Shown: one piece after another, positions 30,571 to 40,769 of the stretch | Numbering within the stretch: position 1 is the first letter of the stretch | Layout of the letters: each line of letters opens with the position of its first letter | Assembly: GCF_000222025.1 (NCBI RefSeq) | Contig: NZ_AFQO01000003.1 | Span: forward strand, 124,001-188,000 | DNA: 64,000 nt | Source: Haemophilus haemolyticus M19501 | GTDB lineage: Bacteria; Pseudomonadota; Gammaproteobacteria; Enterobacterales; Pasteurellaceae | Reading direction: 5' to 3' | Notes under the pieces: generated by a model | Seen by the model: the letters and a program-made list of their open reading frames with translations, nothing else | Told to the model about the DNA's origin: nothing | The model's database searches: none | Made by a program: the position numbers and the translations under genes

Positions 30571-30602
30571 AAAAGTGCGGTGAAAAATAACCGCACCCTT
30601 TG
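30571..30602 (-). promoter_or_regulatory. Uptake-signal hairpin in the 5' leader of the ABC transporter gene
   Basis: AAAAGTGCGGT (exact core at 30573) pairs with ACCGCACCCTTT, with mismatches at the stem base. It lies 18 nt upstream of the ABC transporter start and upstream of the divergent YidE gene, so it is not at the end of either gene. It may be an attenuator or simply an uptake site. Confidence 0.5.
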
Positions 30603-30757
30603 TAAAAGGGTCAAAAATTTTCGGTATTGTAGAGTCTATGTTCAATTTCGCAAGAAAAAATGTGACGAACGTATCATTTTTTGAGTTTGGTTAAGGTTTT
30701 CAAAAAACAACTTGGATATAATCCGAAGGAGTTAAATTTCATTTTTAAGGGGTCAAT

Positions 30758-32413
30758 ATGAGTGATATTGCAATCACGATTAGTCTTCTTGCCCTTGTTG
30801 CCGTAATAGGTTTATGGATCGGGCATTGGAAGATCCGCGGCGTTGGATTGGGCATTGGTGGCGTGCTGTTTGGCGGCATTATTGTGGCGCATTTCACTAA
30901 TCAATATGGTTTGCAACTGGATGCGCATACACTGCATTTTGTGCAAGAATTTGGTTTGATTTTATTTGTTTATACTATTGGTATTCAGGTGGGACCTGGC
31001 TTTTTTTCTTCTTTGCGAAAATCAGGTTTAAAGCTAAATGCCTTTGCCATTTTGATTATTGTGCTGGGTTCAATTGCCGTGGTTCTTGTACATAAAATTG
31101 CGGATGTTCCTCTGGATATTGCTTTAGGTATTTATTCTGGTGCTGTTACTAATACACCTGCATTGGGGGCTGGGCAGCAAATTCTGGCAGAATTAGGGGT
31201 ACCTCAAACCACTGTAACTATGGGGATGTCTTATGCAATGGCTTATCCATTCGGTATTTGCGGTATTTTGCTTGCAATGTGGTTAATCCGCTTATTTTTT
31301 AAAGTTAAAGTGGACGATGAAGCGGCACGTTTTAATGTGGAGAGCGGTCAAGAAAAAGAAAGTTTACATAATGTTTCTTTAAAAGTGACGAACCAAAATT
31401 TAGATGGTCTGATGTTAATTCAAATTCCAGGATTTAGTGATGAAGAAGTCGTATGTTCACGTTTAAAACGCGATGATATGGAAATCGTTCCAAAGGCAAG
31501 TACTGAGATTCGTACCAACGATATTTTACAACTAGTTGGGGATGATAATTCGCTTGCCAAAATGCGTTTGATTATCGGGCACGAAGTTGATGCACCAACC
31601 GTTGCCTATAGTGGCGAAATTCGTTCCGAGAGAGTGGTAGTGACGAACGAAAAAGTCTTAGGTAAAAAGATCCGCACGTTGGGGATTCATCAAAAATATG
31701 GGGTTGTGATTTCACGTTTAAATCGTGCAGGTATTGAGCTAGTTCCAACGGGAAATACCACATTGCAATTTGGCGATGTGCTACATATGGTCGGACGCAG
31801 TGATGTACTAAATCAAGCCATTTCAGTCATTGGCAATGCACAACAAAAATTGCTTCAAGTGCAAATGTTACCAGTGTTTATCGGCATTGGTTTAGGTGTG
31901 CTTGTCGGCTCGATTCCATTTTATATTCCAGGGTTCCCTGTCGCATTAAAATTAGGGCTTGCCGGTGGGCCATTGGTGGTTGCGTTGATCTTAGCGAGAA
32001 TTGGCACGATTGGTAAACTTTACTGGTTTATGCCACCTAGTGCTAACTTGGCATTGCGTGAAATAGGGATTGTTCTTTTCTTGGCTGTGGTCGGTTTAAA
32101 ATCAGGTGGAAGTTTCTTTGATACCTTGTTGAATGGCTCAGGTCTTGAATGGATGGGATATGGTATTTTTATCACCTTTATTCCATTAATGATTACCGGT
32201 GTTTTGGCTCGTCTATATGGCAAACTGAATTACCTTACAATCTGTGGTTTACTTGCCGGTTCAATGACAGATCCTCCTGCTTTAGCATTTGCTAATGAAA
32301 TTAAAGAAGATAACGGTGCAGCTGCACTTTCTTACGCAACTGTGTATCCATTGGTGATGTTCTTGCGGATAATGTCACCGCAGTTATTGGCAGTGTTATT
32401 GTGGGCGGCATAG
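30758..32413 (+). CDS. YidE-like AspT/YidE/YbjL antiporter family protein with two RCK_C domains
   Basis: 551 residues. Two membrane modules of about five segments each (residues about 1-180 and 370-551) flank two TrkA_C/RCK_C-type regulatory domains (about 195-360), seen as the repeated patterns [21 protein letters not shown]...ND-ILQLVGD and [10 protein letters not shown]...[10 protein letters not shown]. The pseudo-repeat [14 protein letters not shown] matches the earlier [14 protein letters not shown]. AspT, the characterised relative, exchanges aspartate and alanine; the substrate here is unknown. Confidence 0.87.
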   Translation: MSDIAITISLLALVAVIGLWIGHWKIRGVGLGIGGVLFGGIIVAHFTNQYGLQLDAHTLHFVQEFGLILFVYTIGIQVGPGFFSSLRKSGLKLNAFAILIIVLGSIAVVLVHKIADVPLDIALGIYSGAVTNTPALGAGQQILAELGVPQTTVTMGMSYAMAYPFGICGILLAMWLIRLFFKVKVDDEAARFNVESGQEKESLHNVSLKVTNQNLDGLMLIQIPGFSDEEVVCSRLKRDDMEIVPKASTEIRTNDILQLVGDDNSLAKMRLIIGHEVDAPTVAYSGEIRSERVVVTNEKVLGKKIRTLGIHQKYGVVISRLNRAGIELVPTGNTTLQFGDVLHMVGRSDVLNQAISVIGNAQQKLLQVQMLPVFIGIGLGVLVGSIPFYIPGFPVALKLGLAGGPLVVALILARIGTIGKLYWFMPPSANLALREIGIVLFLAVVGLKSGGSFFDTLLNGSGLEWMGYGIFITFIPLMITGVLARLYGKLNYLTICGLLAGSMTDPPALAFANEIKEDNGAAALSYATVYPLVMFLRIMSPQLLAVLLWAA

Positions 32414-32441
32414 CCAAAATAAGTTCAATTTATACAAACAA

Positions 32442-32470
32442 AAGCGCGGTTAATTTCGCGCTTATTTTTT
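32442..32470 (+). terminator. Terminator after the YidE-like gene
   Basis: AAGCGCG and CGCGCTT pair around an 8-nt loop and are followed by ATTTTTT. Confidence 0.8.
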
Positions 32471-32538
32471 GCGTGGATTTTGCGCGAGAAGGTATTCAAT
32501 GATAGAATTTCGCACTTTTATTGCGAAGCGAGAACAAA

Positions 32539-32847
32539 ATGGCACTAGTTGAATTTTTGATGGAAACCTTAGATGGGTTAAAGGGAACAGATATTGTTCA
32601 TTTTGATGTACGTGGAAAATCATCGATTACGGATAATATGATTATTTGCACGTGTACATCGAGCCGCCAAGTTTCTGCAATGGCAGATAATTTAATTACA
32701 GAATGTAAAAAAGCAGGTTTTGAAACTTTTGGTGAAGAAGGTAAAAATACTGCAGATTGGATAGTGGTGGATCTTGGTCAAGCGATCGTACATATCATGC
32801 AACGTGACGCGCGTGAAATGTATCAATTAGAGAAACTTTGGGCGTAA
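32539..32847 (+). CDS. rsfS: RsfS, ribosomal silencing factor
   Basis: 102 residues from the ATG at 32539 (MALVEFLMETLDGLKG); an in-frame ATG 18 nt upstream lacks support. The DUF143/Iojap fold is shown by DGLKGTDIVHFDVRGKSSITDNMIICT and DWIVVDLGQAIVHIM. It binds uL14 and blocks subunit joining in starvation. It is paired with rlmH as in most gamma-proteobacteria, upstream of the mrdA-rodA group. Confidence 0.94.
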   Translation: MALVEFLMETLDGLKGTDIVHFDVRGKSSITDNMIICTCTSSRQVSAMADNLITECKKAGFETFGEEGKNTADWIVVDLGQAIVHIMQRDAREMYQLEKLWA

Positions 32848-32854
32848 ATTTTAG

Positions 32855-32885
32855 TAAAGTGCGGTGAAAAATAACCGCACTTTTT
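32855..32885 (+). terminator. Uptake-signal hairpin between rsfS and rlmH
   Basis: AAAGTGCGGT and ACCGCACTTT (exact cores at 32857 and 32874) with an 8-nt loop and a TTTTT run. It lies 8 nt after rsfS and would end or attenuate its transcript before rlmH. Confidence 0.75.
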
Positions 32886-32900
32886 AGATAAGGATGACTT

Positions 32901-33368
32901 GTGAAAATCACGTTAATTGCTGTCGGAACAAAAATGCCTTCTTGGGTTACAACGGGTTTTGAGGAATATCAACGCCGTTTCCCAAAAGATATGCCTTTTG
33001 AACTGATTGAAATCCCGGCAGGAAAGCGTGGAAAAAATGCTGATATTAAACGTATTTTAGAGCAAGAAGGCAAAGCAATGTTAGCTGCTTGTGGAAAAGG
33101 CAAAGTTATGACGTTAGATATTCCAGGTAAACCTTGGACCACACCGCAGTTAGCTGAGCAACTAGAAGCGTGGAAAAACGATGGCCGTGATGTATGTTTG
33201 TTGATCGGTGGTCCTGAGGGCCTTTCACCTGAATGTAAAGCAGCCGCAGAGCAAAGTTGGTCGCTTTCTCCCTTGACATTACCTCATCCGCTTGTTCGTG
33301 TTGTGGTGGCTGAAAGTTTATATCGAGCGTGGTCCCTCACGACTAATCATCCTTATCACCGAGAATAG
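32901..33368 (+). CDS. rlmH: RlmH, 23S rRNA pseudouridine-1915 N3-methyltransferase
   Basis: 155 residues, as in E. coli. The SPOUT trefoil knot is shown by [18 protein letters not shown] (near 100-117) and the C-terminal [29 protein letters not shown], cited in parts: the LPHPLVRV block binds SAM and the NHPYHRE end is diagnostic. The start is GTG-free: ATG-like context shows GTGAAAATC, read as initiator GTG at 32901. Confidence 0.95.
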   Translation: MKITLIAVGTKMPSWVTTGFEEYQRRFPKDMPFELIEIPAGKRGKNADIKRILEQEGKAMLAACGKGKVMTLDIPGKPWTTPQLAEQLEAWKNDGRDVCLLIGGPEGLSPECKAAAEQSWSLSPLTLPHPLVRVVVAESLYRAWSLTTNHPYHRE

Positions 33369-33389
33369 TAAATCCTCATTTTTACTCAG

Positions 33390-35345
33390 ATGAATTTAAA
33401 AAGATTCTTCAATACACCAACTCATGAACCGTTTCGCGATAAAAAAGCGGAGCGTAACCTTTTTGCACGTCGAACTTTAGTGGCTTTTTTGGGGATTTTG
33501 CTACTAACAGGCGTGTTATTCACCAATATTTATCAGCTACAGATTGTTAATTTCGATACTTACCAAACTCGTTCTAATGGTAACCGAATTAAATTATTAC
33601 CTTTACCTCCAACGCGAGGCTTAATCTATGATCGTTACGGTAAATTATTAGCCGAAAATCTTACTTTTTTTGGTTTATACATTGTGCCAGAAAAAACCGA
33701 AAATTTAGACCGCACGTTAGATGAATTACGCTACATTGTGGGATTGACGGATAACGATATTGAAAATTTTAAAAAGGAACGTCGCCGCGGAACGCGTTAT
33801 GCACCGATTTTATTAAAGCCGAATTTAACAGAAGAACAAATCGCACGTTTTGCAGTGAGTGGCTATCAATATCCGAGTTTAGATGTACGTCCTTATTTCA
33901 AACGTTATTATTTATATGGTGAAATTATGACTCACATTTTAGGTTATGTGGGCAAAATCAACGATAAAGACCTTGAACGTTTGAAAAAAGATGAAAAATT
34001 TGCCAATTATTCTGGTAGCAATGATATGGGCAAATTGGGGATTGAACGCTATTACGAAGATGAGTTACATGGCACCACAGGTTTTGAAGAAGTAGAAATC
34101 AACAACCGTGGTAAAGTTATTCGTAAGTTACGTGAACAACCTTCTGTAGCAGGAAAAAGTATTTATCTTACTATCGATTTAGAGTTGCAGCGTTACATCA
34201 CAGATCTTTTGGCTGGGCAAAAAGGTGCAATTGTTGTATTGGATCCGAAAGATAGTGGTGTGCTGGCTATGGTGTCCACGCCAAGTTATGACAATAATTT
34301 GTTTGTTGATGGTATTTCGTCAGAAGATTATAAGCGTCTATTAAATGATCCTGCTCGTCCGCTTTATAGTCGTGCGACCCAAGGTGTGTATCCTCCTGCT
34401 TCTACGGTGAAACCTTTTATTGCAGTGGCTGCACAAACTGAGAATGTGATTAGCCAAAATACGACGATTTTTGACCCAGGCTATTGGGTATTGCCAAATA
34501 CGACTAAGCGATTCCGAGATTGGAAAAAGAGCGGTCATGGTTATACAGATTTAAATAAAGCAATTACAGAATCATCCGATACTTATTTTTACCAAGTCGC
34601 TCATAGTATGGGAATTGATCGTCTTTCTGATTGGATGAAACGATTCGGCTTTGGTATGCCAACTGGGATTGAAATTCAAGAGGAAACGGCAGCCAATATG
34701 CCAACGCGCGAATGGAAACAAAAACGTTATAAACGTCCTTGGGTACAAGGCGATACTATTTCTGTGGGAATTGGCCAAGGTTATTGGACGGCAACCCCGT
34801 TACAAGTAGCAAAAGCGACAACGATATTGGTCAATAATGGCAAAGTAAATACACCGCATTTGATGAAAGCAATTGAAGTATCTACATTAAAACCTTATGA
34901 AGATCCTTTGCTTTATCCTGATATTACAGAGGCTAAACAAAGCTACTGGGATGCAGCGAAACGCGGTATGTACAATGTTGTTAATGCTGCAAATGGAAGT
35001 GGGCGAAAAGCCTTTGCAGATGCCAATTATCGTGTTGCAGGGAAATCTGGTACTGCTCAAGTATTTAGTTTAAAAGAAAATGAAAAATACAATGCGGCGG
35101 GATTGAAAAAAGAACTGCATGATCACGCATGGTTTACCGCATATGCGCCTTATGAAGATCCTAGATTGGTTGTGACAGTTATTTTAGAGAATGCGGGTGG
35201 TGGTTCAAGTAATGCCGCACCATTAGCGCGTAAAGTGATGGATTACTATTTAAATCAGCGTTTACCACAAGTTGAAAAATATAATGCAACCATTCAGCAA
35301 AAAGAAGATTTACCACAAGAGAGCGAGCAAATAAATGGAAGATAA
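33390..35345 (+). CDS. mrdA: MrdA, penicillin-binding protein 2
   Basis: 651 residues. One membrane anchor (about 28-50), a dimerisation/pedestal region (about 60-240) and a transpeptidase domain with the active-site serine at residue 338 in STVK, SSD near 395 and KSGTA near 553. It cross-links wall peptides in the elongasome with RodA. The last 11 nt overlap the rodA start (35335-35345). Confidence 0.96.
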   Translation: MNLKRFFNTPTHEPFRDKKAERNLFARRTLVAFLGILLLTGVLFTNIYQLQIVNFDTYQTRSNGNRIKLLPLPPTRGLIYDRYGKLLAENLTFFGLYIVPEKTENLDRTLDELRYIVGLTDNDIENFKKERRRGTRYAPILLKPNLTEEQIARFAVSGYQYPSLDVRPYFKRYYLYGEIMTHILGYVGKINDKDLERLKKDEKFANYSGSNDMGKLGIERYYEDELHGTTGFEEVEINNRGKVIRKLREQPSVAGKSIYLTIDLELQRYITDLLAGQKGAIVVLDPKDSGVLAMVSTPSYDNNLFVDGISSEDYKRLLNDPARPLYSRATQGVYPPASTVKPFIAVAAQTENVISQNTTIFDPGYWVLPNTTKRFRDWKKSGHGYTDLNKAITESSDTYFYQVAHSMGIDRLSDWMKRFGFGMPTGIEIQEETAANMPTREWKQKRYKRPWVQGDTISVGIGQGYWTATPLQVAKATTILVNNGKVNTPHLMKAIEVSTLKPYEDPLLYPDITEAKQSYWDAAKRGMYNVVNAANGSGRKAFADANYRVAGKSGTAQVFSLKENEKYNAAGLKKELHDHAWFTAYAPYEDPRLVVTVILENAGGGSSNAAPLARKVMDYYLNQRLPQVEKYNATIQQKEDLPQESEQINGR

Positions 35346-36450
35346 AATTCCTTTCTGGTTGCGCGCATGGCAACGTTTGCATATTGATTTTTGGCTTTTT
35401 ATCGGCTTAGTTGCAATAACAGCCTATGGCATGCTTGTGCTTTATAGTGCCACTGGTGCGAGTGAAACCATGTTTAACAACCGGATTATTCAGGTTTTTC
35501 TTGGATTTACTGTTATGCTCGTCATGGCACAATTTCCACCTAAATTCTATCAACGCATTGCGCCTTATCTTTATCTGATAGGCTTTATCATGTTGATTTT
35601 AGTGGATGCAATTGGAACAACCAGTAAAGGTGCACAGCGTTGGCTTGATCTTGGATTTATTCGTTTTCAGCCATCTGAAATTGTAAAGCTTGCAGTGCCA
35701 TTAATGGTCGCTGTGTATTTAGGTAATCGTCCACTTCCACCTAAATTAAGTGAAACATTTATTGCGATTGCAATGATTATGATTCCGACTTTACTTGTGG
35801 CTATACAACCAGATTTAGGCACATCAATTTTGGTAAGTGCATCAGGTTTATTTGTAGTATTTTTAGCGGGAATGAGTTGGTGGTTGATTTTAGCTGCAGT
35901 GATTGGTTTAGCTGGATTTATTCCGATCATGTGGCTATATCTAATGCACGATTATCAACGCACTCGCGTTCTCACATTATTGGACCCAGAAAAAGATCCT
36001 CTCGGTGCTGGTTATCATATTTTACAATCAAAGATTGCGATTGGTTCTGGTGGACTTTGGGGAAAAGGCTGGATGCAGGGTACGCAATCTCAGCTTGAAT
36101 TCTTACCTGAACCTCATACAGATTTTATTTTTGCTGTAATGAGTGAAGAACATGGAATGGTTGGTTTTCTTATTTTGATCTCCATTTACATGTTTATTAT
36201 TGTACGTGGTTTGATTATTGCCGTGAACGCTCAAACCTCTTTTGGGCGAATTCTTGCTGGTGCAACGACGTTAATTTTCTTTGTTTATGTGTTTGTTAAC
36301 ATAGGCATGGTAAGTGGTATTTTGCCTGTAGTGGGAGTACCATTACCTTTATTCAGCTATGGTGGAACGTCTTACGTTGCTATTATGGCTGCTTTTGGCT
36401 TGGTGATGTCAGTTCATACACATCAAGTAAAATTTATGAAAGGGAACTAA
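35335..36450 (+). CDS. rodA: RodA, SEDS-family peptidoglycan polymerase
   Basis: 371 residues with ten membrane segments. SEDS signatures include [19 protein letters not shown] (near 102-120), [13 protein letters not shown] and the C-terminal [11 protein letters not shown]. It polymerises glycan strands that PBP2 cross-links. Its overlap with mrdA indicates coupled translation at equal amounts. Confidence 0.96.
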   Translation: MEDKIPFWLRAWQRLHIDFWLFIGLVAITAYGMLVLYSATGASETMFNNRIIQVFLGFTVMLVMAQFPPKFYQRIAPYLYLIGFIMLILVDAIGTTSKGAQRWLDLGFIRFQPSEIVKLAVPLMVAVYLGNRPLPPKLSETFIAIAMIMIPTLLVAIQPDLGTSILVSASGLFVVFLAGMSWWLILAAVIGLAGFIPIMWLYLMHDYQRTRVLTLLDPEKDPLGAGYHILQSKIAIGSGGLWGKGWMQGTQSQLEFLPEPHTDFIFAVMSEEHGMVGFLILISIYMFIIVRGLIIAVNAQTSFGRILAGATTLIFFVYVFVNIGMVSGILPVVGVPLPLFSYGGTSYVAIMAAFGLVMSVHTHQVKFMKGN

Positions 36451-36502
36451 TTTCATTTTTACTTTTCTTAAAAGGGTAAATAAATGAAAATAGTCAACGC
36501 TT

Positions 36503-37366
36503 ATGAAATTAAAAACATTATTAAATCTGACCGCACTTGCTTTGTTTGCTATAATTACTAGCTTTTCAGCCCATGCGGACACTCACAAAATGTATGGTAT
36601 CCAAGGGGATAAACTTTCGATTATAACCAAAGTACCTTCTCCTAGTACTTATTCTGTGAAAGGGCAAACTTATACGACAAAAACTGAAGATGATGCTAAA
36701 TCCTATACTAAAGAAGGGATGGCTAGTTACTATCATCTCAAATTTAATGGGCGTAGAACTGCAAGTGGTGATGTTTATAATTCAACACAATTTACTGCAG
36801 CACATAAAACATTGCCAATAAATTCTTATGCTTTGGTGACTAATTTACATAACAATCGTAAAGTTATCGTACGTATTAATGATCGTGGACCTTTTAGTGA
36901 TAAACGTTTAATTGACCTTTCTCATGCAGCGGCGAAAGAAATTGGATTAATTTCTCGCGGTATGGGACATGTTAGAATTGAGGCGTTGCACGTTGCCAAA
37001 AATGGGAATTTATCAGGTGCAGCCACAAAAACACTGGCTAAACAAGCAAAAACTCAAGAAGCTGCCGATCGTTTAGTATTAAAATCTAATACGCTTTTTG
37101 ATAACGCATCTAAGTCAATAAATGCTCTAAAAGGAACCGAATTTTACCGTTTGAAAATGCTTGAATTAACCTCTCGTAGCCAAGCAAATAAGTTAATTAC
37201 GCAACTTGCGTTAGCGAATATTCAAACTGAAGTAAATCGCTCGGGAAATAAATATGAAATTCACATAGGGCCCTTTGATAATAAAGCACAAATGGCACAA
37301 GTGAGAGCTAAATTACAAAAAATGGCAGTAAACAAGCCACTAATTGTTTACACATATAAAAATTAA
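36503..37366 (+). CDS. rlpA: RlpA, septal ring lytic transglycosylase-like protein with SPOR domain
   Basis: 287 residues. A signal peptide (KTLLNLTALALFAIITSFSAHA) is followed by the double-psi beta-barrel (EGMASYYHLKFNGRRTASGD ... VRINDRGPFSDKRLIDLSHAAA, residues about 70-155) and a C-terminal SPOR domain (about 210-287) that binds denuded glycan. Unlike E. coli RlpA, there is no lipobox cysteine, so it should be soluble in the periplasm. One uptake signal core lies in the signal peptide coding part (36530). Confidence 0.9.
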   Translation: MKLKTLLNLTALALFAIITSFSAHADTHKMYGIQGDKLSIITKVPSPSTYSVKGQTYTTKTEDDAKSYTKEGMASYYHLKFNGRRTASGDVYNSTQFTAAHKTLPINSYALVTNLHNNRKVIVRINDRGPFSDKRLIDLSHAAAKEIGLISRGMGHVRIEALHVAKNGNLSGAATKTLAKQAKTQEAADRLVLKSNTLFDNASKSINALKGTEFYRLKMLELTSRSQANKLITQLALANIQTEVNRSGNKYEIHIGPFDNKAQMAQVRAKLQKMAVNKPLIVYTYKN

Positions 37367-37381
37367 TTGTAGGAACACACT

Positions 37382-38563
37382 ATGTTGAAAAGAACAACAA
37401 AAATCGCATTTTTATCAAGTTTTGTAGCACTTAGTGCTTTTTCGGTAGCTGCCGAGGATATCCAGTTTGGCGTAACTCCACCACAAATTACTGCTCAAAC
37501 TTATGTATTGATGGATTACAATTCTGGCGCAATTTTAGCCGCGCTTAATCCTGATGAGCGTCAATATCCTGCATCCTTAACTAAAATGATGACGAGTTAT
37601 GTGGTAGGGAGCGCTTTAAAACAGGGCAAAATTCACAATACCGATATGGTAACCATTGATGAGAGTGCATGGGGGCGTAATTTCCCAGATTCATCAAAAA
37701 TGTTTTTAGATTTAAATACACAAGTATCTGTAGCAGATTTGAATCGTGGTGTGATTGTTGTTTCTGGTAATGATGCGACTGTGGCATTAGCTGAACATAT
37801 TTCTGGCAATGTACCGAATTTCGTAGAAACAATGAATAAATATGTTCAACAATTTGGTTTGAAAAACACGAATTTCACCACGCCGCATGGTTTAGACGAT
37901 CCAAATCAATATTCTTCCGCGCGTGATATGGCAATTATTGGTGCGCATATTATTCGTGATTTACCTGAAGAATATAAAATTTACTCAGAAAAAGATTTTA
38001 CATTTAACAAAATCAAACAACCTAACCGTAATGGACTATTATGGGATAAAACCATTAATGTTGATGGAATGAAAACTGGGCATACTAGTCAAGCAGGATA
38101 TAACTTAGTCGCTTCAGCCACTACACCAAACAATATGCGTTTAATTTCTGTAGTAATGGGTGTGCCAACTTACAAAGGTCGTGAAGTAGAAAGTAAGAAA
38201 CTTTTACAATGGGGGTTTGCTAATTTCGAAACATTTAAAACTTTAGAGGCTGGCAAAGAAATTTCAGAACAACCTGTTTATTACGGTAATAAAGGTAGTG
38301 TGAAATTAGGCTCGTTACAAGATAGCTTTATTACTGTTCCGAAAGGTAAACAAAATGAGCTTAAAGCGCGCTATGAGTTAGAAAGTAAAAACTTACAAGC
38401 GCCTTTAGCAAAAGGCCAAGTCGTAGGTAAAGTCATTTATCAATTAGAAGGTAAAGATATTGCAGCGGTAAACTTACAAGTGATGGATGAGGTGGGCGAA
38501 GCGGGTATTTTCGGAAAAGCTTGGGATTGGCTCGTGCTCACTGTAAAAGGCTTATTTGCATAA
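37382..38563 (+). CDS. dacA: DacA, D-alanyl-D-alanine carboxypeptidase (PBP5 type)
   Basis: 393 residues. Signal peptide ends at SVAA; active-site serine 65 in SLTK, SGN in VVVSGNDAT, and KTG in GMKTGHTS. The beta-sandwich PBP5_C domain (about 285-375) is followed by an amphipathic C-terminal helix (FGKAWDWLVLTVKGLF) that anchors the protein to the periplasmic face of the inner membrane. It trims pentapeptides. Last gene of the wall group before ybeD-lipB-lipA. Confidence 0.96.
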   Translation: MLKRTTKIAFLSSFVALSAFSVAAEDIQFGVTPPQITAQTYVLMDYNSGAILAALNPDERQYPASLTKMMTSYVVGSALKQGKIHNTDMVTIDESAWGRNFPDSSKMFLDLNTQVSVADLNRGVIVVSGNDATVALAEHISGNVPNFVETMNKYVQQFGLKNTNFTTPHGLDDPNQYSSARDMAIIGAHIIRDLPEEYKIYSEKDFTFNKIKQPNRNGLLWDKTINVDGMKTGHTSQAGYNLVASATTPNNMRLISVVMGVPTYKGREVESKKLLQWGFANFETFKTLEAGKEISEQPVYYGNKGSVKLGSLQDSFITVPKGKQNELKARYELESKNLQAPLAKGQVVGKVIYQLEGKDIAAVNLQVMDEVGEAGIFGKAWDWLVLTVKGLFA

Positions 38564-38666
38564 AATATGTCAGAAATTTACCGCACTTTCTTCATTTTTA
38601 ACTGAGGCATTCGTAATGTGTGGGTGGTGTGCCATCAACACATCATTTTTATTATTGGGAAATAAT

Positions 38667-38945
38667 ATGACAACAGAAAACGATTACGCAAAACTTAAAG
38701 AATTAATGGAATTTCCAGCAAAAATGACCTTTAAAGTCGCAGGGATTAATCGCGAGGGGTTAGCGCAAGATCTAATTCAAGTCGTTCAAAAATATATTAA
38801 AGGCGATTATATTCCTAAGGAAAAACGGAGTAGTAAAGGTACCTATAATTCGGTTTCAATCGACATTATTGCTGAAAACTTTGAGCAAGTAGAAACACTT
38901 TATAAAGAACTTGCTAAAGTTGAAGGCGTAAAAATGGTTATTTAG
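38667..38945 (+). CDS. ybeD: YbeD/UPF0250 family protein
   Basis: 92 residues from the ATG at 38667; the reading frame is open further upstream but begins inside dacA and lacks a ribosome binding site there. The small ACT-like fold and family sequence ([28 protein letters not shown]) match YbeD, which is found between dacA and lipB in many gamma-proteobacteria. Function unknown. It ends 1 nt before lipB. Confidence 0.9.
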   Translation: MTTENDYAKLKELMEFPAKMTFKVAGINREGLAQDLIQVVQKYIKGDYIPKEKRSSKGTYNSVSIDIIAENFEQVETLYKELAKVEGVKMVI

Positions 38946-38946
38946 T

Positions 38947-39585
38947 ATGAACAATTCCCTTATCGTTCGTCAGTTAGGATTGCAAGATTATCAAGAAATT
39001 TGGCATAAAATGCAGAATTTTACAGATAGTCGCACCGCGGAAACGCGAGACGAAATTTGGTTGGTGCAACATCCTCCTGTATTTACCCAAGGGCAAGCAG
39101 GTAAACCAGAGCATCTTTTACAACGTAGTGAAATACCTGTGGTGCAGTCGGATCGTGGTGGGCAAATAACCTATCATGCACCCGGTCAGCAAGTGATGTA
39201 TGTGCTCATTGATATTAAGCGTCATGAGAATTTAAATGTACGTCAATTAGTTACCGCACTTGAACAAACGGTGGTAAAAACTTTAGCTGAATATGGTATT
39301 GAAAGTTATCCAAAACCTGATGCGCCAGGCGTGTATGTGGATGGAAAAAAGATTTGTTCTCTTGGACTGCGTATTCGTCGTGGGTGTTCTTTTCATGGGT
39401 TAGCATTGAATATCAATATGGATCTTAATCCATTTCATTATATTAATCCATGCGGCTATGCTGGTCTTGAAATGTGTCAATTAGCGGATTTTGTTAATCA
39501 AGATGAAGCTAATTGCGATAAGGTTTCACCAAAATTAATTAGACACTTTGCCGAGCTTTTAGGCTATAATGTAACAAATTTGTAA
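38947..39585 (+). CDS. lipB: LipB, octanoyltransferase
   Basis: 212 residues. The motif [18 protein letters not shown] (near 66-83) and the [21 protein letters not shown] segment with the catalytic lysine are typical of LipB, which moves octanoate from acyl carrier protein to lipoyl domains. It is followed by a hairpin and then lipA, the next enzyme of the pathway. Confidence 0.96.
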   Translation: MNNSLIVRQLGLQDYQEIWHKMQNFTDSRTAETRDEIWLVQHPPVFTQGQAGKPEHLLQRSEIPVVQSDRGGQITYHAPGQQVMYVLIDIKRHENLNVRQLVTALEQTVVKTLAEYGIESYPKPDAPGVYVDGKKICSLGLRIRRGCSFHGLALNINMDLNPFHYINPCGYAGLEMCQLADFVNQDEANCDKVSPKLIRHFAELLGYNVTNL

Positions 39586-39597
39586 TATTTAATGATC

Positions 39598-39622
39598 AAA
39601 AATGCCCTGTTTGGGCATTTTT
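39598..39622 (+). terminator. Terminator between lipB and lipA
   Basis: AAATGCCC and GGGCATTT pair around TGTTT and are followed by TTA. It lies inside the only longer reading frame for lipA, which supports the lipA start at 39637. Confidence 0.7.
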
Positions 39623-39636
39623 ATTTAGGAACGCTT

Positions 39637-40599
39637 ATGTCAACGCCTTTCAAAATGGAGCGCGGTGTAAAATATCGCGATGCGGCAAAAACGTCGATTA
39701 TTCCAGTAAAAAATATTGATCCAAACCAAGAGCTATTGAAAAAGCCGGAATGGATGAAAATTAAACTTCCAGCAAATTCACTTAAAATTGAAAGCATCAA
39801 AAATGGAATGCGTCGCCATGGTTTGCATTCCGTTTGTGAAGAAGCATCTTGTCCAAATTTACACGAATGTTTTAATCATGGAACAGCAACTTTTATGATT
39901 TTAGGCGCAATTTGCACGCGCCGTTGTCCGTTCTGTGATGTTGCGCATGGGAAACCATTACCGCCCGATCCTGAAGAGCCACAAAAATTGGCAGAAACGA
40001 TTCAAGATATGAAACTTAAATATGTGGTGATTACATCGGTGGATCGTGATGATTTGCCAGATCGTGGCGCGGGTCATTTTGCAGAATGTGTAAAAGCTGT
40101 GCGTAAACTTAATCCTGACATTAAGATTGAAATTTTAGTGCCTGATTTCCGTGGTCGCATTACACAGGCATTGGAAAAATTAAAAGATAATCCGCCAGAT
40201 GTCTTTAACCATAATTTAGAAAACGTGCCGCGCCTATATAAAGAGATTCGTCCTGGAGCAGATTACGAATGGTCACTTAAATTATTGCGTGAATTTAAAG
40301 AAATGTTCCCGAATATCCCAACTAAATCAGGTTTAATGGTGGGATTAGGCGAAACTAACGAGGAAATTTTACAAGTCATGCAAGATTTACGTGATAACGG
40401 TGTGACAATGCTTACGTTGGGGCAATATCTTCAACCTAGCCGCCATCATTTGCCTGTTGCGCGTTATGTTCCGCCAGCTGAATTTGATGAATTCCGTGAA
40501 AAAGCCAATGCAATGGGCTTTGAACATGCGGCTTGTGGGCCATTTGTTCGCTCTTCTTATCATGCTGATTTACAAGCCAGTGGCGGATTGGTGAAATAA
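39637..40599 (+). CDS. lipA: LipA, lipoyl synthase (radical SAM)
   Basis: 320 residues from the ATG at 39637 ([18 protein letters not shown]), preceded by TAGGAAC; the frame extends 45 nt further up through a terminator hairpin and is not used. Two iron-sulfur sites are visible: the auxiliary cluster [12 protein letters not shown] and the radical [11 protein letters not shown]. It inserts two sulfurs into octanoyl groups on lipoyl proteins. A strong uptake-signal terminator follows. Confidence 0.96.
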   Translation: MSTPFKMERGVKYRDAAKTSIIPVKNIDPNQELLKKPEWMKIKLPANSLKIESIKNGMRRHGLHSVCEEASCPNLHECFNHGTATFMILGAICTRRCPFCDVAHGKPLPPDPEEPQKLAETIQDMKLKYVVITSVDRDDLPDRGAGHFAECVKAVRKLNPDIKIEILVPDFRGRITQALEKLKDNPPDVFNHNLENVPRLYKEIRPGADYEWSLKLLREFKEMFPNIPTKSGLMVGLGETNEEILQVMQDLRDNGVTMLTLGQYLQPSRHHLPVARYVPPAEFDEFREKANAMGFEHAACGPFVRSSYHADLQASGGLVK

Positions 40600-40618
40600 T
40601 TTAAAACTGCTCTGAATT

Positions 40619-40660
40619 AAACCGCACTTTTTGCTTGTCACGAAAGTGCGGTTTATTTTT
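40619..40660 (+). terminator. Terminator after lipA built from two inverted uptake signals
   Basis: AAACCGCACTTTT and AAAGTGCGGTTT (exact cores at 40621 and 40644) form a 12-bp stem, followed by ATTTTT. Confidence 0.85.
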
Positions 40661-40769
40661 GATGTTTTTTTTCACCGAATATTTACTAGCCAGAATTATT
40701 GCAAGCCTGTAAAATAGCCGACCGCTTTATTCGACTAATTATTTATAACACCTGACGATATTGTAGAAA

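Noticed and set aside
30659-30682. Possible CRP site upstream of the YidE-like gene (TGTGACGAACGTATCA)
   Set aside because: The second half does not match TCACA at the required spacing.
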